DNA from: Saprospiraceae bacterium
GTDB taxonomy: Bacteria > Bacteroidota > Bacteroidia > Chitinophagales > Saprospiraceae
NCBI GenBank assembly: GCA_022841745.1
Contig: JALHQW010000004.1
Coordinates: 1 to 64,000 of the forward strand
Direction of reading: 5' to 3'
DNA: 64,000 bases
In this document: one piece after another, positions 16,970-25,283 of the stretch
How the letters are laid out: every line of letters begins with the position of its first letter
Numbering within the stretch: the first letter of the stretch is position 1
Notes under the pieces: generated by a model
What the model was told of the DNA's origin: nothing
Seen by the model: only the letters and a program-made list of their open reading frames with translations
Databases searched by the model: none
Position numbers and translations under genes: made by a program

Positions 16970-17881
16970 TTATTGCAGCCTGAAACTTGCCGCTCCCAAT
17001 AGACCAATATCGGTGTAAACCGCCACCCGGTAGAAGCCGGACTTCAGCTTATCCTCTAGTTCATAATTGAACGTAAGGCGCTGATTTTCAACGATGTCCG
17101 TATCTTTTTGCTGTAGGGCGATGATGTCTTGTACTTGCCCGTTCACCGTTACTTGGGCTTGGATGGGCTTGTTGTTCTTGATGGGCGTCCCCTTGTCGTC
17201 GGTGATGACGAGGTAGAGCGGTCGGAGTCCTTGGAACTGTTTTTTTACTTCCATCAAATCAAAGCTGACCAAAACACGGCGGGCACGGCCAGCCTTTGCG
17301 GTAGCTTTCGGCTTTCTGCGCTCCACTTCTACCCGGAAGGCACTTGCCTTGAAGTTGGCCAAGGTGAGTTTTTTCATCTCATCCTGAATCGTCTGGTTCA
17401 GGGCGGCAAGTGCTTGGTTCTCCGACTTGGCGCTGGCAAGGTCGGTGGTAAGCTGACCTGTAACGGCACGCAGGCTGTCGTTCTGTGCTTGAAGCCCTAC
17501 GATATTGCCTTCGAGCCGGAGTTTTGCTTTGAGCAGTTCTTCGATTTGTGCCTTAAGGCTGGCATTTTCGTTAGCGCTTTGTTTTTTGATTTTGGTGATG
17601 GCGGCGCTCTGTGAAGCGATGGTCGTCTCGGCATTGTCCACTTGTCCTTGCAGCGTTTTGTTCTCTTCGGAAAGGGCGGTATATGCCTGTTCGAGGCTAT
17701 CCACTTCTTGCTGCAAGTCATCCCGCAGCGTAGTTAGGTCTCCGACCTGATTGGTCAGCGATTCCTTTTCCGAGGTCAATGCCTTGTTTGCAGTGCTCAG
17801 GTTGTAGCCCCAATAGCCAAGGCCCAACAGGCCCAATAGCAATAAGATGACGAGAATGATTAAGCCTTTCTTAGCGTCCAT
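16970..17881 (-). CDS. Membrane-anchored long coiled-coil protein
   Basis: A 303-residue protein with an N-terminal transmembrane helix (about 7-27, IILVILLLLGLLGLGYWGY). A continuous coiled coil covers about residues 30-180 (many Leu-Glu-Lys heptads), and a globular C-terminal domain about 185-303 is predicted mainly beta (VLVSFDLMEVKKQF, PLYLVITDDKGTPI, GFYRVAVYTDIGLLG). The coil should project into the periplasm. No characterised family is recognised. Its neighbour is an OmpA-like coiled-coil lipoprotein, so an envelope structural role is likely, but this is inference. Confidence 0.75.
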   Translation of the reverse strand: MDAKKGLIILVILLLLGLLGLGYWGYNLSTANKALTSEKESLTNQVGDLTTLRDDLQQEVDSLEQAYTALSEENKTLQGQVDNAETTIASQSAAITKIKKQSANENASLKAQIEELLKAKLRLEGNIVGLQAQNDSLRAVTGQLTTDLASAKSENQALAALNQTIQDEMKKLTLANFKASAFRVEVERRKPKATAKAGRARRVLVSFDLMEVKKQFQGLRPLYLVITDDKGTPIKNNKPIQAQVTVNGQVQDIIALQQKDTDIVENQRLTFNYELEDKLKSGFYRVAVYTDIGLLGAASFRLQ

Positions 17882-18031
17882 TTTTTGAAGGATTGAAGGG
17901 ATGAATGGTTGAAGGATTGAAGGGGAGGCACTTCAAAACCTGCTGATTTTCAATTATTTAACAGCAAATTTAATTCAGTTGTTTGGCTGAACAAGATTAG
18001 AGGAAGGTTTTTTACCAATTTCTAAAAAAAA

Positions 18032-18574
18032 TCAAAATGCCAGGAAAGCATCCACCTGTTTTTCGATAACGATTAGTGTGCCTGCGTCGGTAATGTTGCC
18101 GTCGTCGTCCATCAGTCTTTCGATGCTGGAAATGGGCAGGATTTGTGGCAGCACCAAAGTGCCGACATGGTGGAGGATGCCCGTGAGGTGGTCAATGCCA
18201 CGGAGGTTACCTGCCCGGCCTGTTGCGACACCGACAAGGGCAGCTTTTTTGCCAGCAAACGTAGGCTTGTATTCCCGGATGGAACAGCCATCAATAAAGA
18301 GTTTCAAAGCACCGGGGAAGCCACCGTTGTATTCGGGAATGACGTAAACGAACTTGGTGGCAGGCAGCATGTACTCGTCTTGAAGCGCAGAAAGGCTGGT
18401 CGTTTGCTGGCCTTTCTCGTACATGTCAGGATGGAACCAGTCGTGAGCGATTTCTTCGAGCGCCAACAATTTAACAGGCTCATTGGCCTTAGCAGTCAAT
18501 AGGTTGAAGTAGTGCTTCGCAAAATGGAGTGCCTCGCTGTTCTTGCGGTTAGTGCCGGAAATGATGGTAATCAT
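18032..18574 (-). CDS. NAD(P)H-dependent FMN reductase family protein
   Basis: A 180-residue flavodoxin-fold protein. The N-terminal phosphate-binding loop is ITIISGTNRKNSEALHFAKH; the central PEYNGGFPGALKLFIDGCS and ALVGVATGRAGNLRGIDHL are typical of the NADPH-dependent FMN reductase / azoreductase-like family. The start is placed at 18574, because the nine codons upstream would precede the fold and lack a signal. It lies downstream of paaC on the same strand but 170 bases away, across a reiterated-word spacer. It is not the PaaE reductase, which is a larger FAD / 2Fe-2S protein. Confidence 0.85.
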   Translation of the reverse strand: MITIISGTNRKNSEALHFAKHYFNLLTAKANEPVKLLALEEIAHDWFHPDMYEKGQQTTSLSALQDEYMLPATKFVYVIPEYNGGFPGALKLFIDGCSIREYKPTFAGKKAALVGVATGRAGNLRGIDHLTGILHHVGTLVLPQILPISSIERLMDDDGNITDAGTLIVIEKQVDAFLAF

Positions 18575-18744
18575 GCTTGAAGGAGAAAGTAAAAAGGACA
18601 AAGTGAAAAGGACAAAGTAAAAAGTAGGGGGGCCAGCCTTTGCCTTGTCTTCTCACGGGTTTGCAGCACAAACAATGAATTGGAACAATGGTTTTGCTAC
18701 GCACCTCAAACAAATCTAACTCATCAAATCCAATCCAACAATCA

Positions 18745-19485
18745 TCACCACTCCTGACCGGGATAGGCCCTTTGCAGAAACTGCATTTCAGCGAGGATGA
18801 AGCCGAGGTACTCGCTATGGCGGCCATCCTTTCCACCCGTTTGCATAAAAATGCCAGCTGGCATGCTTAGGTTAGCACCAGCGAAAATTTCCGACATTTT
18901 GCCCTCGATAGCGGGTTTCAGCAGGTTCAAATCAGGGATGATGCCTTGTTGGGCAAGGTCTTTCTCGACTTCGTTGGGTATGGTAAGCTCACCAGAATAG
19001 GTCCAAAGGTCTTCAATTGCCGCTTGCAGCTTGGCGTGGCTGACCTCAGTGCCATCGCCGAGGCGTAGTATCCATTCGGAGCTAAAGCGGAGGTGGTAAG
19101 TGATTTCCTTCAAGGATTTTGCGGCGAAGCCCGCCAGCCATTCGTCCTTGCTTTGGGCGAGGGCTTGGTACAAATAATAATTGTATGCATCAAACACGAA
19201 CTGCCGTAGGATGGTATGCGCAAAATCGCCGTTGGGCTGCTCCAAGAGCAGGGCATTGCGGAATTCCCTTACGTCACGCAGGTAGGCGTAGTCGTCTTCG
19301 TCTTTCCCAATTCCTTCCAGTTCAGCGACCCGCTGGTAAAGGCTTCTAGCTTGCCCTGTGAGGTCGAGTGCAATATTGGTAAGGGCAATGTCCAGTTCCA
19401 TTTCTGGGGCATGGCCGCACCATTCGCCCAGGCGGTGACCGAGGATGAGGGCATTATCGGCGAGTTGTAGAAGGTATTGATTCAT
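18745..19485 (-). CDS. paaC: 1,2-phenylacetyl-CoA epoxidase subunit PaaC
   Basis: A 246-residue PaaC, the ferritin-like structural partner of PaaA in ring-1,2-epoxidation of phenylacetyl-CoA. It has the typical opening (LADNALILGHRLGEWCGHAP, then LDLTGQARSLYQRVAELEG) and the helical core (EFRNALLLEQPNGDFAHTI, SLKEITYHLRFSSEWILRLG). Third in the paaABC run on the minus strand, 104 bases after paaB. The length is normal. Confidence 0.95.
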   Translation of the reverse strand: MNQYLLQLADNALILGHRLGEWCGHAPEMELDIALTNIALDLTGQARSLYQRVAELEGIGKDEDDYAYLRDVREFRNALLLEQPNGDFAHTILRQFVFDAYNYYLYQALAQSKDEWLAGFAAKSLKEITYHLRFSSEWILRLGDGTEVSHAKLQAAIEDLWTYSGELTIPNEVEKDLAQQGIIPDLNLLKPAIEGKMSEIFAGANLSMPAGIFMQTGGKDGRHSEYLGFILAEMQFLQRAYPGQEW

Positions 19486-19486
19486 G

Positions 19487-19589
19487 GCTTCACGGTTTCA
19501 TGGTTTCATGGATTCACGGTTTCATGGATTGATGGATTCAGGGCTTGAATGGCAATGGCAACAATGAAGCCATGAACCAATGAAGCCAT
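19487..19589. repeat. Reiterated-word spacer between paaB and paaC
   Basis: The spacer consists of repeats of a TTCATGGATT / TTCACGG word followed by complementary AATGAAGCCATG words, so it can fold into a stem. Its word differs from those of the other spacers. Confidence 0.6.
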
Positions 19590-19874
19590 TTACATGTGCG
19601 ATATTTCATCGGGCACAGTGTAGAACGTCGGGTGGCGATAGACCTTGTCCCGTGCTGGTTCGAAGAGTGGGTCGGAGTCGTCAGGGTCGGAAGCGGTGAT
19701 ATGCTTGGACTCGACTACCCAGATGCTGACGCCTTCGTTGCGGCGGGTGTAGAGGTCACGGGCGTTTTCGAGCGCCATTTCCGCATCGGAGGCATGGAGG
19801 CTGCCGACGTGCTTGTGGTTGAGGCCACTTTTACTGCGGATGAATATTTCCCAGAGGGGCCATTCCTTTTTCAT
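19590..19874 (-). CDS. paaB: 1,2-phenylacetyl-CoA epoxidase subunit PaaB
   Basis: A 94-residue PaaB, the small bridging subunit that holds PaaAC heterodimers together. It shows the family pattern WPLWEIFIRSKSGLNHKHVG, SLHASDAEMALENARDLYTR and EGVSIWVVESKHITASDP. The length is normal. It lies between paaA and paaC, all on the minus strand. Confidence 0.95.
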   Translation of the reverse strand: MKKEWPLWEIFIRSKSGLNHKHVGSLHASDAEMALENARDLYTRRNEGVSIWVVESKHITASDPDDSDPLFEPARDKVYRHPTFYTVPDEISHM

Positions 19875-19958
19875 GGAGTTGATTGTTTGATTGCTGGCAT
19901 TGTTTGATTGTTGTTAGAGGCCGAAAACAATTTAACCATCAAACAATTCAACAATTAC

Positions 19959-20921
19959 CTAGGCAGCTTTTACGGCAGCTTCTGGCTGGAGTTTGCGTTG
20001 CTCTTTTTTCTCGGCATGGGCCATAGCGGCTTCCCGTACCCAAGCGCCATCTTCGTAAGCTTTAATGCGGGCTTGGATGCGCTGGCGGTTGCAGGGGCCA
20101 TTGCCTTTTACGACCTTCCAGAACTCGTCCCAATCGATTTTGCCAAAATCATAGTGGCCACGCTCCTCGTTCCAGTGGAGGTCGGGGTCGGGCAAGGTGA
20201 GGCCGAGGTACTCGGCCTGCGGCACGGTCACGTCCACGAAGCTCTGGCGAAGCTCGTCGTTCGATTTCCGCTTGATTTTCCACTTGATGGCTTGGTCGGA
20301 GTGGGTGGACTCGGCGTCGTGCGGGCCGAACATCATCAGGGCGGGCCACCACCAGCGGTTGAGGGCGTCCTGTGCCATGGCTTTTTGTTCGGACGAGCCA
20401 AAGGCCATGGCCATCATCAGCTCGTAGCCTTGGCGCTGATGGAAACTTTCTTCCTTGCAGATGCGCACCATCGCACGGGCGTATGGGCCATAGGAAGTGC
20501 GGGTGAGCATGACCTGGTTCATAATGGCCGCCCCGTCCACCAGCCAACCTATGGCGCCGATGTCGGCCCAGTTGAGCGTGGGGTAGTTGAAGATGGAAGA
20601 GTATTTGGCCTTTCCAGTCAGTAGCTGTTGTACGAGGTCGTCCCGGTCAGCGCCGAGGGTCTCGGCGGCGGAGTAGAGGTAGAGGCCGTGGCCGGCTTCG
20701 TCTTGTACTTTGGCTAGGAGGATGAGCTTCCGGCGGAGGGATGGTGCCCTGGTAATCCAGTTACCTTCGGGCAGCATCCCCACGATCTCGGAATGGGCGT
20801 GTTGGGAAATTTGGCGGATTAGGGTCTTCCGGTAGGCATCCGGCATCCAGTCCTTTGGTTCTATTTTTACTTCATCGTCAATTTTGGACTGGAAAATTGC
20901 TTCAAAATTCAAGCTAGTCAT
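19959..20921 (-). CDS. paaA: 1,2-phenylacetyl-CoA epoxidase catalytic subunit PaaA
   Basis: A 320-residue PaaA, the di-iron catalytic subunit of the phenylacetyl-CoA epoxidase, which starts aerobic phenylacetate degradation through ring epoxides. The ferritin-like ligands are visible in [17 protein letters not shown] (Glu and His of one ExxH) and [15 protein letters not shown] (second ExxH). [16 protein letters not shown] and [20 protein letters not shown] are family hallmarks. First in the operon, directly behind a promoter with an operator-like palindrome. paaD and paaE, needed for activity in known systems, are not in the window. Confidence 0.96.
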   Translation of the reverse strand: MTSLNFEAIFQSKIDDEVKIEPKDWMPDAYRKTLIRQISQHAHSEIVGMLPEGNWITRAPSLRRKLILLAKVQDEAGHGLYLYSAAETLGADRDDLVQQLLTGKAKYSSIFNYPTLNWADIGAIGWLVDGAAIMNQVMLTRTSYGPYARAMVRICKEESFHQRQGYELMMAMAFGSSEQKAMAQDALNRWWWPALMMFGPHDAESTHSDQAIKWKIKRKSNDELRQSFVDVTVPQAEYLGLTLPDPDLHWNEERGHYDFGKIDWDEFWKVVKGNGPCNRQRIQARIKAYEDGAWVREAAMAHAEKKEQRKLQPEAAVKAA

Positions 20922-20962
20922 AATTTGGTAAGGCTGAAGTAGAAAAACAACAAATTCTGCGA

Positions 20963-21010
20963 CAAATGTAATGGTATTTTGGTTAGAAATACGAACAGGT
21001 GTTCGTATTT
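20963..21010 (-). promoter_or_regulatory. paaA promoter with operator palindrome
   Basis: On the minus strand TACATTTG (20970-20963) matches the Bacteroidota -7 box TAnnTTTG, 42 bases before paaA. Overlapping the expected -33 position is a palindrome at 20987-21010: AAATACGAACA, GG, TGTTCGTATTT (11-bp perfect arms). A repressor there would block sigma binding. The symmetric form fits a TetR- or MarR-type dimer, and TetR-family PaaR regulators control paa genes elsewhere. No regulator gene is in the window. Confidence 0.6.
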
Positions 21011-21411
21011 TTTTTTGAAAACCCGGCTTGGCCAGTCCGTTGCATCACTGTAACAGCTGAATGCGCCGTTGATCCACGGGGATATAGGCTAATCGCAAAA
21101 TAAAAATCCAAAAAATAAAATAAAATATTAAGCTTAAGTGTTATGTTCGCACTTACAATCATTGTTGACTGGATTTTTCAAGACCCAGTCCAACAAAATG
21201 GCGACGTGTTCAAAGTAGCAAATTAAAGTCATTGGTTGCCATGTAAGATCCAAGGCCTATTCCAAATTTCAAGGCACAATTTTTACTGATTTCCATTTTT
21301 GTATTTGTTTGAAATAGCACAACAACATCCTACTGTCACCTGAGCACAGTACCCAAACCATTTGAGACACGGTTAACACATTTCGTAACTACTTAAAAAT
21401 CTAAAACACGT
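21011..21411. other. Long leader region before the oxoamine synthase
   Basis: No gene is seen in these 400 bases. A hairpin-forming inverted repeat lies at 21162-21196 (TTGTTGACTGG against CCAGTCCAACAA, one bulge). No convincing TAnnTTTG box could be placed. The region is long enough to carry regulated promoter elements for the downstream gene pair. Confidence 0.5.
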
Positions 21412-22698
21412 ATGGAACAAAACAACGGTCAGGTTGATGCGCTCAACGTAATGGTCAATGGTCTGCGAGACTTGGGGATTGTACATTTGAATTTGGATGA
21501 CACCCCGATGCCAGACAGGAGGATTATTCACTTAGATGGGCAGCCTTTACTTAATTTTTCTTCTTGCAACTATGTCGGATTGGAAGCAGACGAAAGGTTG
21601 AAAACGGCGGCAATAGAAGCCATCCAGAAATATGGCACCCAATACTATTGCGTCAGGGCATATACTTCGCTTTACCCCTACCAAGAACTTGAAGCGTTGA
21701 TGCAAGCTATTTTTGGATTTCCAGCAATCGTTATGCCCACCACCATGCTGGGGCACCTGTCGTGTCTTCCCTCTTTAGTAGGCCCAGATGATGCGGTCAT
21801 TATGGACCACCAAGTCCATACCAGTGTGCAGATGAGCGTGAAAATACTAAAAACAAATGGTACCCACGCAGAAATGATCCGGCACAACCGCATGGATTAT
21901 TTGGAATCCCGCATACAGAAACTAAGCACTCAGCACAAAAAAGTTTGGTACTTGGCCGACGGTGTTTATTCCATGTACGGAAATATTGCTCCGATGAAAC
22001 AACTGTACGAACTCATGCAAAACTATGAGCAGTTCCGGTTGTACATTGACGACTCTCATGGGATGAGTTGGATGGGAAAGAACGGTTCCGGCTCCGTGTT
22101 GGCTGGCATGCCTTTCCATCCCCAATTAGTGCTTATGACCTCTTTGGGCAAGGCATTTGGAGCGTCAGGTGGGGCAGCTGTTTTCCACGACCAAAAAACA
22201 AAAGAACTTGTCATAAATACGGGCAAGCCACTCATCTTCACAGGCCCACTCCAGCCCGCAACCCTTGGTGCAGCTGTAGCTTCAGCCAAAATACACCTCA
22301 GCGATGAAATCTATGCTCTTCAAAATAAGCTCAAGTCCAATATCAAGTACTTCGCCGAAAAAGCCAAAATGTTGGACTTGCCGTTCATAAGCAAGGATGG
22401 TACGCCCATCTTTTTCCTTGGCGTCAGCAAGTTGAATGTCGCAACAAAACTCATTAAAGCATTGATGGGTGAAGGATTTTACGCTGGTATCGCCTGCTAC
22501 CCAAGTGTACCACAGAACAACACGGGGGTCAGGTTTATGATTACCTTGAACCATACAGAAGAAGATATTGACATCTTGCTTGAGAAAATCGCAAGCCTGC
22601 TTCCCAATATATTAGCTTCGGAAAAACTGAGTGTAGAAAAAATCTGGAAAGCATTCAATAAGGATGTTGCCATCGGTGATACAATGGGTGGAAGATAA
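21412..22698 (+). CDS. Alpha-oxoamine synthase family PLP enzyme (CqsA/BioF/SPT-like)
   Basis: A 428-residue fold-type I PLP enzyme of the alpha-oxoamine synthase group, which condenses an amino acid with an acyl-CoA and releases CO2. Motifs are LNFSSCNYVGLEADERLKTA, YIDDSHGMSWMGKNGSG (Asp/His contacting PLP) and MTSLGKAFGASGGA, whose Lys247 forms the internal aldimine. The protein has about 40 residues before the core and a C-terminal extension of similar size, longer than BioF (about 385) and close to CqsA and serine palmitoyltransferase. No biotin or sphingolipid gene is adjacent. The next gene, 49 bases on, is a multi-pass histidine kinase. The product (amino ketone signal, sphingoid base or other) cannot be read from sequence. 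Confidence 0.85.
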   Translation: MEQNNGQVDALNVMVNGLRDLGIVHLNLDDTPMPDRRIIHLDGQPLLNFSSCNYVGLEADERLKTAAIEAIQKYGTQYYCVRAYTSLYPYQELEALMQAIFGFPAIVMPTTMLGHLSCLPSLVGPDDAVIMDHQVHTSVQMSVKILKTNGTHAEMIRHNRMDYLESRIQKLSTQHKKVWYLADGVYSMYGNIAPMKQLYELMQNYEQFRLYIDDSHGMSWMGKNGSGSVLAGMPFHPQLVLMTSLGKAFGASGGAAVFHDQKTKELVINTGKPLIFTGPLQPATLGAAVASAKIHLSDEIYALQNKLKSNIKYFAEKAKMLDLPFISKDGTPIFFLGVSKLNVATKLIKALMGEGFYAGIACYPSVPQNNTGVRFMITLNHTEEDIDILLEKIASLLPNILASEKLSVEKIWKAFNKDVAIGDTMGGR

Positions 22699-22747
22699 CT
22701 TGGCAGAAATATTGCTTCGTTGGTATTTTGGTTAATCCCTCTTTACA

Positions 22748-24142
22748 ATGTCAGTAGTTTCCGTCAAAAAAAATTTCAGTATTTTAGCCCGTAAATACGA
22801 TGAGTATTTTATAAACGCAAAGCTGGAGGAATCCTCCTTGGATTTGCGCAAGGCAAGGATATTGGTATTCATCCATCTCTTTATCATATTTGTTGGATTG
22901 TCGTACGAGATTGCTAACAGGCTATGGCCTGGCGTTGATAGTCCCTCTACCATTGTTGGGATTCTACTTTTTTGTGGACTAACGTACATATTCAAGCGTT
23001 ATGGAAATTTCTTTGTCTCAGGTAACCTGGTAGCCTTTATCTTGTTTGTCGTCCTATTGGAGTCTGTTTTCGCCACAGGCGGCCTCTACTCCGACAACCT
23101 GCTTTGGATAATGGCCACTCCCCTCACGGCGCTTTTGTTCGCAAGCCCTCGTTCTGGTATCGTTTGGTTGTCGGTCCTTGTAGGGGTCACTTTTTACTTA
23201 TTCGTACTCGACTTGCAGAACCCTGGGTACTACAGGAAACAAACCGAAGACCTTGATGGGCTGTATTACCTTATCACCTACAACGGCTTGTTTGTCATGC
23301 TTATCGGCATCGTACTGATCTTCGCCACGGGCCAGTCCATGATAATCAAGGCATTAGATGCCAAACAAATGGAGCTTGAGGAGCAAAAAGCAGAGCTTAC
23401 CCGACAAAAGGAGGCCCTTGTCGTTGCAGAAGAAAAGCTCAAATCCATCAACCATGAACTCGAAAGGTTCGCATACTCCGCCTCGCACGACCTCAAGGAG
23501 CCATTACGGATGATAGGAAGCTATGTTATGCTGGTCAAGCGCAGGATTGGAACCGACCTCGACCCCGATACGAAAGAGTACATAGGGTTCATCACGGACG
23601 GCGTATCAAGGATGGAAAAAATGCTAAATGACCTACTTCAATACTCTAGGCTGGGCAGGAACAAAGAACAACTGAAAGACCAAGACCTGAACGATACATT
23701 GCTGGTCGTCATGCAGAACCTAATGGCCGCCATGGAAAACACAAACACGGCTATTTACGCCAACCAACTGCCCGTCATTCGTTCTATTTCGGTTGAAATG
23801 TTGCAGCTTTTTCAAAACCTGATATCCAATTCCATCAAGTTCAGGCGAAAAGACCTCAGCCCGGTCATAGGCATTACCTACCAAGATGAGCAGGACCAGC
23901 ACCGTTTCATGTTTATGGACAATGGCATCGGCATACCGGAAAAGAACAAGCAGTCCGTGTTCGACATCTTCGAGCGCCTTCACTCCATCCAAGAATACGA
24001 AGGAAGCGGCATCGGGCTGGCCACCTGCAAGAAAATCGTGAACAACATGGGTGGTAAGATTTGGATCGAGCCAAACAAAGCTGTCGGCACTACTTTTACG
24101 TTCACTTTACCAAAAGAACGCAAGAACCTGCCTGTAATCTAA
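22748..24142 (+). CDS. Multi-pass membrane sensor histidine kinase
   Basis: A 464-residue kinase. The N-terminal half (about 35-200) holds five or six transmembrane helices with very short loops and no extracellular domain, suited to sensing a hydrophobic ligand in the membrane. A coiled coil (about 203-238) leads to HisKA with phospho-acceptor His247 in SASHDLKEPLRMIG. HATPase follows with N box FQNLISNSIKFRR, G1 FMDNGIGIPEKNK and G2 GSGIGLATCKKIV. Unlike CqsS it has no receiver domain, and no response regulator lies next to it. It is 49 bases downstream of the oxoamine synthase in the same direction, so co-transcription is likely. Confidence 0.9.
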   Translation: MSVVSVKKNFSILARKYDEYFINAKLEESSLDLRKARILVFIHLFIIFVGLSYEIANRLWPGVDSPSTIVGILLFCGLTYIFKRYGNFFVSGNLVAFILFVVLLESVFATGGLYSDNLLWIMATPLTALLFASPRSGIVWLSVLVGVTFYLFVLDLQNPGYYRKQTEDLDGLYYLITYNGLFVMLIGIVLIFATGQSMIIKALDAKQMELEEQKAELTRQKEALVVAEEKLKSINHELERFAYSASHDLKEPLRMIGSYVMLVKRRIGTDLDPDTKEYIGFITDGVSRMEKMLNDLLQYSRLGRNKEQLKDQDLNDTLLVVMQNLMAAMENTNTAIYANQLPVIRSISVEMLQLFQNLISNSIKFRRKDLSPVIGITYQDEQDQHRFMFMDNGIGIPEKNKQSVFDIFERLHSIQEYEGSGIGLATCKKIVNNMGGKIWIEPNKAVGTTFTFTLPKERKNLPVI

Positions 24143-24660
24143 TAACCCTTTCCCTTGCCAACTACATCAAGGTTGATGCCGCTATAATAGGCCGTATTTA
24201 TGTTTTTCCGCCACTTCACATAATAGGTAATCTGCCCCGTATGGTAGGAGAAATGCTCCACTACATGCACCAGCACACTTACGCCATTTTCCTTAAAATT
24301 TTGGACTTCGACGGGCTGCAACAGCTGCTCAAATGTTATTCTGGAAAGGACCTTCTCCACTTCCTCCGCCAGTTCGTCAAGGTGGCGCACCAATGCAGTT
24401 GTAGGGAATGGCCCACGTTCGTCGAACTCTGCCTGTCGCCTGCGGTTGTCCGTATAGCCGCCCATCCCGCCCAGCAGCCACTGCCGCACGTTGCCGCAGA
24501 GGTGCAGCACAAGGTTGCCAACGCTGTTGCTGTTCTCGTTGGGCCGATACCAAATCTCTTCGGTCGTCAATTCGGCAAGGCATTGCTTAATTCTCGATAT
24601 GCTTTCGCCTATCAACCTGCGGCGCACTTCATTTATCAGCAAATCACGATACTCGTTCAT
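24139..24660 (-). CDS. DinB-like / DUF1572 family protein
   Basis: A 173-residue four-helix-bundle protein of the DinB/YfiT-like superfamily (DUF1572 type). Motifs are IWYRPNENSNSVGNLVLHLC with a probable metal-ligand His, and VVEHFSYHTGQITYYVKWRK with the HxxxH pair. Such proteins bind a divalent metal and some act as thiol-dependent transferases; the substrate here is unknown. The start was placed at the second in-frame ATG (24660), where the family begins. Its stop overlaps the 3' end of the histidine kinase gene by four bases on the opposite strand, so the two transcripts converge. Confidence 0.8.
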   Translation of the reverse strand: MNEYRDLLINEVRRRLIGESISRIKQCLAELTTEEIWYRPNENSNSVGNLVLHLCGNVRQWLLGGMGGYTDNRRRQAEFDERGPFPTTALVRHLDELAEEVEKVLSRITFEQLLQPVEVQNFKENGVSVLVHVVEHFSYHTGQITYYVKWRKNINTAYYSGINLDVVGKGKGY

Positions 24661-24829
24661 AAGCTCACTCCTGTTTTCTGGGCGCAATGTTCAAAAAACC
24701 TTAGCTAACACCAGCATTTTATTTATAAAAATAGCCATGTTACTCCGCAATGATTGACACATTGCCAAAAACTCCTTTCATTTGCCAAAGCTTAACCTCT
24801 TGGTTTTCAGCCAATAAATAATTCCATTT

Positions 24830-25270
24830 ATGAAAAAAGCCATTTATTTCCTTTCCTTTGCATTGCTGCTGACCGCTTGCAACCCTTACCATTTTGATGG
24901 GACAACCGCCATCCAGCTAAAAAAAGACCCCTGCTTCGGCGTCTGCCCTGTTTATACTTTCACATTGGATGGTACTGGTAAAGCCAGCTTTAACGGCGTC
25001 AGGAACGTTTCAAAACTAGGAAGCTGGAAGCGGCAGCTCACGCCAGAAGCCACGAATTCCTTGTTCGAGGCATTCGAGCGCAGCAATTTCCAGCAGTTTC
25101 AGGATGAATACACTTCCCAGGTCACCGACTTGCCCACCACTTGGGTCACCTATAAAACCGCCAGCTTTGAAAAAACCATAAAGGACTATTTCGGCGCACC
25201 CGAAGCGCTGAAAAACCTCGAAAAAATGGTAGAGACCATCGCCGAGGAGGACAAAGACTGGATACAGTAA
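24830..25270 (+). CDS. DUF6438-type lipoprotein
   Basis: A 146-residue protein with a lipoprotein signal (lipobox LLTAC, Cys17). The mature part opens with the pattern TAIQLKKDPCFGVCPVYTFT, which is the DUF6438 signature (paired cysteines in CFGVCP). The rest is a small alpha/beta domain. Function is unknown; it should be attached to the cell envelope. It is separated by 13 bases from the next membrane-protein gene, so co-transcription is likely. Confidence 0.75.
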   Translation: MKKAIYFLSFALLLTACNPYHFDGTTAIQLKKDPCFGVCPVYTFTLDGTGKASFNGVRNVSKLGSWKRQLTPEATNSLFEAFERSNFQQFQDEYTSQVTDLPTTWVTYKTASFEKTIKDYFGAPEALKNLEKMVETIAEEDKDWIQ

Positions 25271-25283
25271 AGGAAGGACAGCC

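Noticed and set aside
18032-18574. FMN reductase considered as the electron donor of the phenylacetyl-CoA epoxidase
   Set aside because: PaaE is a ferredoxin-NADP reductase type protein with a 2Fe-2S domain; this is a flavodoxin-fold enzyme separated by 170 bases.
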